DNA of 30,482 bases from CAZEBW01 sp964510205 (lineage in GTDB: Bacteria > Chloroflexota > Anaerolineae > VGOG01): NCBI GenBank assembly GCA_964510205.1, contig CAZEBW010000044.1, forward strand, positions 1 to 30,482, read 5' to 3'. A program made the translations under genes and the position numbers. The notes beneath the pieces were generated by a model. That model worked only from the letters and a program-made list of their open reading frames with translations, did not search any database and had not been told where the DNA came from. Positions 13,501 through 22,500 of the stretch are shown here, one piece after another. Each line of letters opens with the position of its first letter. Positions within the stretch are counted from its first letter, which is position 1.

Positions 13501-16500
13501 GATGGCGAGTGGGTCTCGTATCCTATTATTGACTACTGGGACGAATTACAGCGGCGGTACGAGGATGCCTTCAGCGATGACTACAACGACGAACCCAATC
13601 CCGAAGAGGTGCGCGGCGGCGCCGTGGTCGCAGCCCAGATCCATTATGTCTCCCTTTACCTGGGATCGAACACGATTGTACAAGTGGGGGGAAGTGTGCA
13701 GCGGCACCAATCCTGGGCGCCTGATAGCACATTGGCCAAACAGACCGCTGGCGCCCTCAGGCATGGGATCAACTTCATTCTAAAAATGCTTGTAAACACA
13801 GGAACCTTGAAAGCCCTGTGGGGTGTGGTCAGCGGCAAAGGTCTGGAAGGATTCAAGAACATCCGCTACCACACCCACAAATGGCTGGGCAAAACTGTGG
13901 CCAAGTTCGAGTTCGGCTTGTCCCTTTTGGTCACAGCGGCCACTATCACCGCCATTCTGTTCAATGCGGGTTACTTAACCAAGGCATCCCCCTCGAGTGC
14001 TGGGGAGATTCAAATGGCGGTATCCATCCTTGTTGGAACGGTCCTGTTCATCGGCAAAGTTCTCGTGCCCGTGATGAGCGCTGTTTTTCAGATTCAGTCG
14101 CTTGTGAGTTACGAGACCACCGCGCTCAAGGCGACCGGCAGAGTGCTAACCACTGTCGAGAAACTCTCCACGGCAGCTAAGACGCTATGGGTCATCGGGC
14201 TCCTTCTCGCTGTCGGAGTCACCTGGGGCTTCTTCATCTACTATGCGGTCAAGGATGGTCTCGATCCCACAAGCGTCGCCTTCGATGTAGCGCTAGCCCA
14301 AACCATTGCCGCCACCATCGTCACCATCGTACTCTTTATGCTCTCTCTAACTGTGATTGGGGCCATCATCGTGGGTATCGTTGTGTTCGTGGATACCCTT
14401 CTTGGCTTGCTGGGCGTGGAGTTTTCGATCCTCGGCACGGTAACCAGTGCTGTGGCCAAAACCTTCTTCGCCTTCGAGCTGGCCGTTGACGTGGAAGACG
14501 ATGATTTGATCAAGATGGGCGTGCTGGACTCCAAGCTGGTGCATCCAGAGCAGGGCATGGTGCCCGGCGCCCAGTTCGAGTTCAAAACCACCATCACCAG
14601 CACGGTGACTCACCAGCCCCCGCGACAATACTGGCCTTCCCTGTTTCTCTGGAAGTACGACGAAGATCAGATCCGGTCCAGCAGCTTCGAATTCGAGCTG
14701 GATCCAGAAAGCAAATCCATAACCACTCGCCTTTGGGACACAAATAGGGTTCACTCCTGGCACGTCAGCGAGGCCTTCGAGACCTGGGGGCATACATTCT
14801 ACACGGGCTGGTTCGACGACGATCTCTCGACCGTCAGCACCGTCTCCGAGGCCGGCATCAACCGCACCGTCCCCCTGATCCTCTCCACTGGCTACGCGCT
14901 CCCTGGCATCGAGTGCTGGGCCGTGCTGTGGGTGATTTCCTGGTGGATACCCGTCGTCGTCTGCGTGGACAAAGGCCTGGAGGGCGGAGCGGACCCGGCT
15001 GACCTGGGCAGCAGCATCGTGGTGGACGTTTTCCCCCACACCCTGGACGAGTTCGTGCAGGTGGGCGAATGGGCGCCCGAGATCAAGTTCAAAGACACCG
15101 ACGGCGACGGCTTGATGGCCCAGACCTATGGCGGCAACGACCCCGATGACGGCAAGTGGGATACCGATGGCGACGGCCTGTCCGACGCCTGGGAACTGCG
15201 TAGGGCGTCCTTTCGCTTCGACGAAGGCGGCTACCTCTTCGACCCGCGCGACGACGACACCGACGGCGACGGCCTCTCAGATCAAGAGGAAGCGATTTTG
15301 GCCACCGACCCCAAACGACCTGATTCCGACGGCGACGGCATCAGCGACGCGGCGGAAACAGAAGGGTGGGACTTCTACTACGCCTATCCGAAAAAGACCA
15401 GGATCTTCAGCGACCCCTTGAACGCAGATGCCGATGGCGATGGAATGGACGACCTCTTTGAGCGCACGCTGCACACCGAGTGCGGCAAGCTGGATGACGA
15501 AAGCGAGCGGCGGGACTGCTACAACAACAATCTCTTCCACCCCTACAGGTGGAATACCAACCCCATCGGGGTGTACACCGAGGTGGGCGACCCAGACAAG
15601 ATCGTGAAGCCCACCCAGACCTTCCTCTTCACCACCACCGTGCGGAACAACGTGGAGACGGGCAGCCCCCTCTGGGTGCGCGGCACCACCCAACTGGATC
15701 CCGCTCCGCTGACGGGCCATCCGCTGGAGATGACCTTCGACATCGCCAAGGACAAGTCCCAGTCGCTGTACTCCGACCTCACCGTGCCGGCCGGCACCGG
15801 CAACCAGACGGTGACCCTCACCACCGACGTGAACGCGCAATTGCACACGCCGTCGGTCTGGGCCTGGGATCCCTGGCAGACCGGCAGCCACGCCACCAGC
15901 TATCCCAAGGCGCTGAGCCTGGCTACCGTGCCGGTCACTGGCTGGAACACAGCCTACGCCGCCGTGAGTCAAGAAAGCTACCGCGTGCGCGGCTACCGCG
16001 TCTCGCCCGCTGGCATCACGGGCGGCGGGGTTGACGTGTTCAACGACGCCAACTGGAGCGCGACGGCCGCCCCAGACATCGCCTGCAACGACAGTGGCAG
16101 GTGCCTGGTGGTCCACTCATACAAGAAGACCAGCAACGACACCTATGGGGTTACGTGGAGGCGCACTGAACCCAACTGGAGCTCGATGAGTGGAATCTGG
16201 ATAGAGGGTCAGGACGGATGTGAGGCCTGGGGCGCTACCGTGGCCAGCGACGGAGACGGTTTTCTGGTGGCCTGGCTGCGAAAGTGCTCAGGCAGCAAGG
16301 AAATCAAAGTGCGGCGCGTGCTGGCCAACGGCTACGCGACCGGCGGGGTGATGACACTGGACTCCGCCAGTGACGTGGGCTTCCCCAAGCTGGCCTGGGT
16401 GGGCGATCGCTATCAGGCCGTGTGGGAACGGGACGACGACATCTACACCGCCCACATCTCGGGTGATTCCGTCACCGGGCCAGAGGCCGTCTCTGCCAGC

Positions 16501-19500
16501 GCAGCCAGCGAATGGAGTCCCCGGCTCGCCTACGATCCCTTGAGCGGCCGAACCCTGGTCATCTACACCAGCCGCAGCGGCGGCAACCGCTCCCTGCGCG
16601 GGCGCATCCTGGCCGGGCCAAATACGTCCGACGAGTTCACCATTGGCAACCTCACCGATCAAGCCGGCTGGGAGGCCGCCGTGAGCAACGACCCGGTGAA
16701 CGGCGGCTGGGCGGTGACCTGGAGCTTGAACGGCCAGTACACCGTCTACTCCCAGGGGGTGGGGATGAACGGCGAGCTGCGCGGCGAGCGGGAGCGTGCA
16801 GAGCCGGGCGGCAGAAACTACCTCTTGGACGTGACCTGCGCCGAGCCGCGCATCGCTGCCTTGTACCACCTCGACGAAGAAGGGGATACGGCCTGCACTT
16901 TCGCCGACAGTTCCGGCTTTGACCACGACGCTAGCTGTTGGCAAGACTACATACCATCTGGAAAGGAAGGTAAGCGCGGCAAGGCCGTGTACTTCGAGGG
17001 ACACCATGAAACGGGTAATCCAACCTTCGATGAAGGTGCTTGGATCAGGGCAGCAGACGTGGGCCTGTCCGTTTCCTCGTACGGCATCACCTTCTGGTTC
17101 AAGGCCGAATGTGACACGTGTGGCATCTACTCTGTCGGCGATGCCGCTGCGTTCTGGTACCACGACCACGACCGCGATATCTATCTCCTCAACGGCAACC
17201 TCTGCGCCAAGCTGGGCGAGGGCGACCCGAACGATGCGGCATCCGAGATCATCTGCACATCGGGCACCAATTTCAACGATGGCCAGTGGCATCACGTAGC
17301 GCACACCTTCGGCGGCATCGTAGGTGGCCAGCGGCTCTACGTGGATGGCAAGCTGCGTGCCGAAGGCGAGCTGTCATCCTCGAACTTGCATACACAATCT
17401 GTGATCATGGGTGTGGCTGTGGGTGTGCAACCCTGCAACGTCTACAGTTGCGACGACAAGCGGTTCTTCAAGGGCTACTTCGACGAGTTGACGGTCTATC
17501 CCCGCGCCCTGTCGGAGGGCGAGGTGGTAGACGACTACCTGGGCGCGCTGGTGGTCTATCCCTTCGACGAGGTCAGCGGAGCCGAAACCTTCAACAACGC
17601 CGCCCGCAGCAGCAACTACGGTGCCGCTGAGTGCAGCGCCGGGGAGTGCCCCCGGGCTGGCAAGGAGGGCGTGGCCCACAACGCGGTCAAGTTCGACGGG
17701 ACTGACGACCTCATCACCGGCCCCGACCTGCCGCTGGCGGAGTCCTCCTTCACCATCGCCTTCTGGGCCAAGCGCCAAGGGATAGACCGGAACGAGTACT
17801 TCGTCAGCCAGGGAAGCGGCGGCTCCGACAGGGACTTGTACATCGGCTTCTGGAGCAACAACCACTTCATCTGCGCCTTCCACTCGGACAACTACCTGGT
17901 TACACCGAACCAGTACACCGACACCGACTGGCACCACTGGGCCTGTACCTACGACTTCGATACTGGGCAGCGCACCATCTACCGTGACGGCGAGCAGGTG
18001 GCTCAGGACACCACCGCTCCCGGCCGCTACTATTGGGGCAGCGACCCGCTCCGCATCGGCAAGGCCCGCTGGGGCAACTACTTCCGCGGCCTGCTGGACG
18101 AGCTCGCCGTCTGGCCGGGGGTGCTCTCAGCCTCGGAGATCGAGACGCTGTACAAAAAGGTCAAAGCCCTGGACGATTCGGTGACCGAGTGCCTGGTGTC
18201 GCGCACCACCCACGATGGGGATGACCTGCACGTCAACCGCACCGCGCTGCGCGAAACCACCACGCCGCTGGGCCGAAGCGAGCAGCAGGTCGAAGACGAG
18301 GTCACGGTGGACGGCACGCTGCCCATCGCGGACATCACCTCGCTGGCCGACGGCCAGCACATTGGCGAGACCGGCACGCTGCCCATCGGCGGCGAGGCAC
18401 GGGACAACACCTACGTGACCAAAGTGGAGGTCAACGTGGACGGCGGCGCGTGGCAGGAGGCCGAGGGCGTGGAGACCTGGACCTGGGATTGGGACACCAG
18501 TAGCGTCGGAGAGGGGTGGCACACCCTGAGCGTCCAGGCCAACGACCCCGCCGACAACGTGAGCGATCCCCCCTCCAGCATAAATGTCCTTATTGATCGC
18601 ACTGGGCCGCAGCTCACGGTGACCGATGTACGCGGCAAGGCCTGGAAAGATAGCCAAGAACGCTGGTGGGTCTGGGTGAAAGGCACGGTAGCAGACATGA
18701 CCGATGGCTCCCTGTCCGTGCTGATGCAAACCCAGGAAGCTGGCGGCGGCTGGCAGAGCCGCAGGTACTCTGCTGCGGACGGTTCACCCAGCGAGTGGAC
18801 GCTGAACTACACCCTGCCCACCTTTGACAACGAAGGGAATGCGCTGCCCAACCCCACCGGCGCGTACACCCTCTACATGCGCGCCGAGGACGACGCGGGC
18901 AACGACTCACCAGAGGCGGCCTACGGCGTATTCGAGGTGGACAACACCCCGCCGGTGGCCGACCTGCGAGATATGGGGCCCTACACCGACGCCATCGCCT
19001 GCGACGACGTGACCCTGACCGGCGTCATCACCGACCCCGGCCCAATTGACAGCGGCGTCGGTATCCTGTACGTGAAATTCGAGCCGGTGGCCGAGCTCTA
19101 TAAGCCCTGGTGGTACTACCACAGCGGACGGGCCACACTGGCTGAATCTGGCTGGGGCATCACCACCACCACCTGGACCTACGACATGCCGGAACTGGAC
19201 GGCTTCTACGAACTCAGATTGGAGGGCCATGACGTGCAGCCCTGGCCCTACCACGGCAGCAGAACCACGCCCTGGAACGGGATGGTAGATACCGTCGCTC
19301 CCCGCCTGGAGCCCAGCCTCAGGTATGTCAGCCTACCGTTTGGCCCCACCGAGGTGACCTGTTATGTCGAGGACTTGAACCTGGACGACAACACCTTCAT
19401 CGGCTGCCCCTGCCCCGAGGACACCTGGCAGCGCACCTATTTCCACGAGATTTCGTCCTGGTACAGCGAGGTGACCACCGACACCAACCGACTGGTTCGG

Positions 19501-22500
19501 ATCACGGCCAATTGCCAGGTCAACGGCCCGCTGCCGTCTCTGTTTCACCACGCCTGTGACCTCTACGGCCATTGCCGTTCGGCGACCTATCCCATTGACG
19601 TGCCCATACCGCCCACTCCCACGCCGTGGCCGACGCCGGAATGGGGTCCGACGCCCACGCCAACGACGGAGCCAACGGCGACCCCCACACCGACGCCGAC
19701 CCCGACGCCACCACCGCCCCTGCCCCTGGATTCGGCGGTCATCACCCCCAGCCACGGCACGGTGTTCTCGACAACCGCGGCCTTCGACGTGGAGGGCCAG
19801 GCCTTTGCAGAGGACTACTTGCAGACCCTCACCGTCACCGTCAATAGCACACCGTTCTGGGACACCGACTGGCCCGAACCGCCTGACCCTGCGGCCGTCA
19901 CCGAGACGACGTGGATCACATCCTACACCCCGCTGGCCGAAGGCTACTACACCCTCAATTCCTGGGCGTCCAACTGGACGAGCCAGGTGCAAACCACAAC
20001 CCACCCCATCACCGTCACGGTGGACCTGCAACCTCCGAGCCCGCCCACCTTCGACACCAACATCATCACCACCGCCCGGCGCGCCGCCCAGGGAACGGCC
20101 ATCCTCTCCGGTGGCGCTGCGGACAACTTCGGCGTGGCCGGCGTGGACATCAATCCCGACGACCGTGGCTGGGGCGACGCCACGCTGACGGGCGACGCCA
20201 CCAGCCCCACCTGGCGCTACACCTGGCCGATCACCAACACCAGCGATCCCGACGGTGTGACGTACAACGTCACCGCCAGGGCCACCGACTTCGCCAGCCA
20301 CACCAACACCAGCGCCCCTACTGCGCTGCTCTTCGACATGCAGGCGCCCCAGCCCGTCACCATCACCTTGGCCTATTTCGACGTCTGGAACGTGCGCCAT
20401 CCCGTGGAGGCCCGCCAGGTCATCACCGACGGCAACCGCCTGATAATCGAGTGGACGCAGTCTACCGACGGCAGCGGCGTGGCCGGCTACTGGGTCGGCT
20501 GGACCGACAGCCCCACGAGCACAGCAGGGACCACCTACGTTCCCGAAGGGCCAGTCTACAGCTACACCCAGGTCATCAGCGAAGCGCGGGAGGTGTACGC
20601 CCACGTCATCCCGGTGGACATTCACGGCAACCGGCGGGAGCAGATGGAAGGGCCGGTCTACGTGGACACCCCCCTCACGCCAGACCTCCTCCGCACGCAG
20701 CGGCCGCCTGGCCTCCTCTACCACGGCTGGATGGAGAGCGGCTGCACGCAAATGGGCCGCAGCCGCAGCGTGGCCGACCGCGCCCCGACCAGCGCATCGC
20801 TGTCTGAGCACCAGGACTTCTACACCACCTGGGACGCCGACGCCCTGCGCCTGGCCTGGGTGGGCGCCAACTGGGACGTCGAAGGCGACCTGTTCATCTA
20901 CCTGGACACCAAGCCGGGCGGCGCGATGCAGCTCCTCAATCCCTACGGCGGCCTCGCGCCCGGCATCTACCTGCCCGGCAACCTGCCTGAGCTGGTGACG
21001 TCGGAGTGGCCAGAGTTTGAAAAGGTACGCCAGAGCCAGACCGTCACCATGCTCCAGAGCATGGCCATGCAGGCCGACTACTTGGTGTGGGTGCAGGACA
21101 GTGAGACCGCCGCCCTCTCAGCGTGGGACGACGATGATGGATGGGCTGAGCCCCTCTGGCTCTCGCCGGACCAATACCAGTGGACCAACGGCGTCACCGA
21201 TCTGTACCTGCCCTTCGATCTGCTGGGCATCTCCGACCCGGCCACCAGCTCTCTGGGCTTGCTGGCTGCGGCGAGCGAAGAAGACGCCCTGCGCCTGTGG
21301 TCGGCCATGCCAGACCGAAACCTGCTCAACAGCGCGCTGGCCGTCAACCCGCTGGCCGCGGTGCAAGCAGCCATCGAACGCGACTTCGTGCTGCCCAATT
21401 TCTACCGCTGGCCCAGCCTGGGGCCACTGCTCTGCCCGTACAGCGAGGCCGTGCTGGGACTGCCCACTAGCCAGGACTTCCAAGACAGCGACCTGCGCGT
21501 GGAGCTCGCCGTGGAGCCGCTGGGCACCACCTACGCCCTGTTCGGCGACGACCTCTTCTGGCAGTGGGAGACCCTCTTCCAAGAGTCGGGCCCCAAGAGC
21601 CAGCAGTTCACCTTCCTGGACAACACCCACCCGCCGGTGGGCCAGGACGACGTCATCACCTACAGCCTGCGCGTCTCTAACCGGGGCACGAGCGAGGCCC
21701 TGGACGTCCAGGCAGTCGTCCTGGCCTACTCCGCCCTGATGCTGCCAGACGGCACCCGCTTCGACCCAGGCTTCATGGAGTACCAACAACTGAATGTAGG
21801 CTCCATCGCTCCCGGCGAGACCGTCACGACCACTTTCAGCGGCGTCGTGGAAGTGGAGAGCAACTGGCGCTACGATCGCTGTGTCAGCGTGGACGGCCTG
21901 CCGCCGGAGGTCTGCCGGCAGCTCTTGCAGTGGGCCATACTGGACGGCCTGGTGTTCGATGCCCGCAACCCCTTCAGCGGGACGACCGGCATCCCCACAG
22001 AGCCGCCGCTGGAGTGGGTGTGGGCCGATCACGCCGTGGACATTGACCCGCCGCAGTCCGTGGGCATTGAGGCCCCGAAGCTGGTCGTCGGGCCGGGGGA
22101 CAACACCGTGCGCGGTTACGCCTCCGATCCATCGGGCGTGCCGCTGGTGGAAGTGGAGGTGCGCGATGGACTAGGCGTCACCACCACGCTCAACTGTCCC
22201 GACGTCACGCCTCACGATGGACAGTGGACGTGCGAATGGAACGTGGTCGGGAACGACGGCGACGAGTTCGAGCTTCGGGCCAGGGCCACCGACGGCTACG
22301 GCCACGTCAGCGACTGGACGATACCGTGGCACGTCGTGGTGGTGGACGCCACACCGCCGACCATGGCGCTGGATGACGAGGCGCGGGCTGCGGTGGATGG
22401 GCAGCTCATTGGCCCGGACGGAGAGCTGCTCAGCGGTCCGATCAGCGACACCCACAGCAGCGTCGCCGTGCAGGTATGCCGTGACGTAGATGGGGAAACC

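Noticed and set aside
19333..20811. Long minus-strand open frame (492 codons) opposite the giant gene
   Set aside because: It lies entirely within the giant coding sequence, has a low-complexity Gly/Val/Arg/His composition typical of an antisense shadow in GC-rich DNA, and shows no domain or ribosome binding site.
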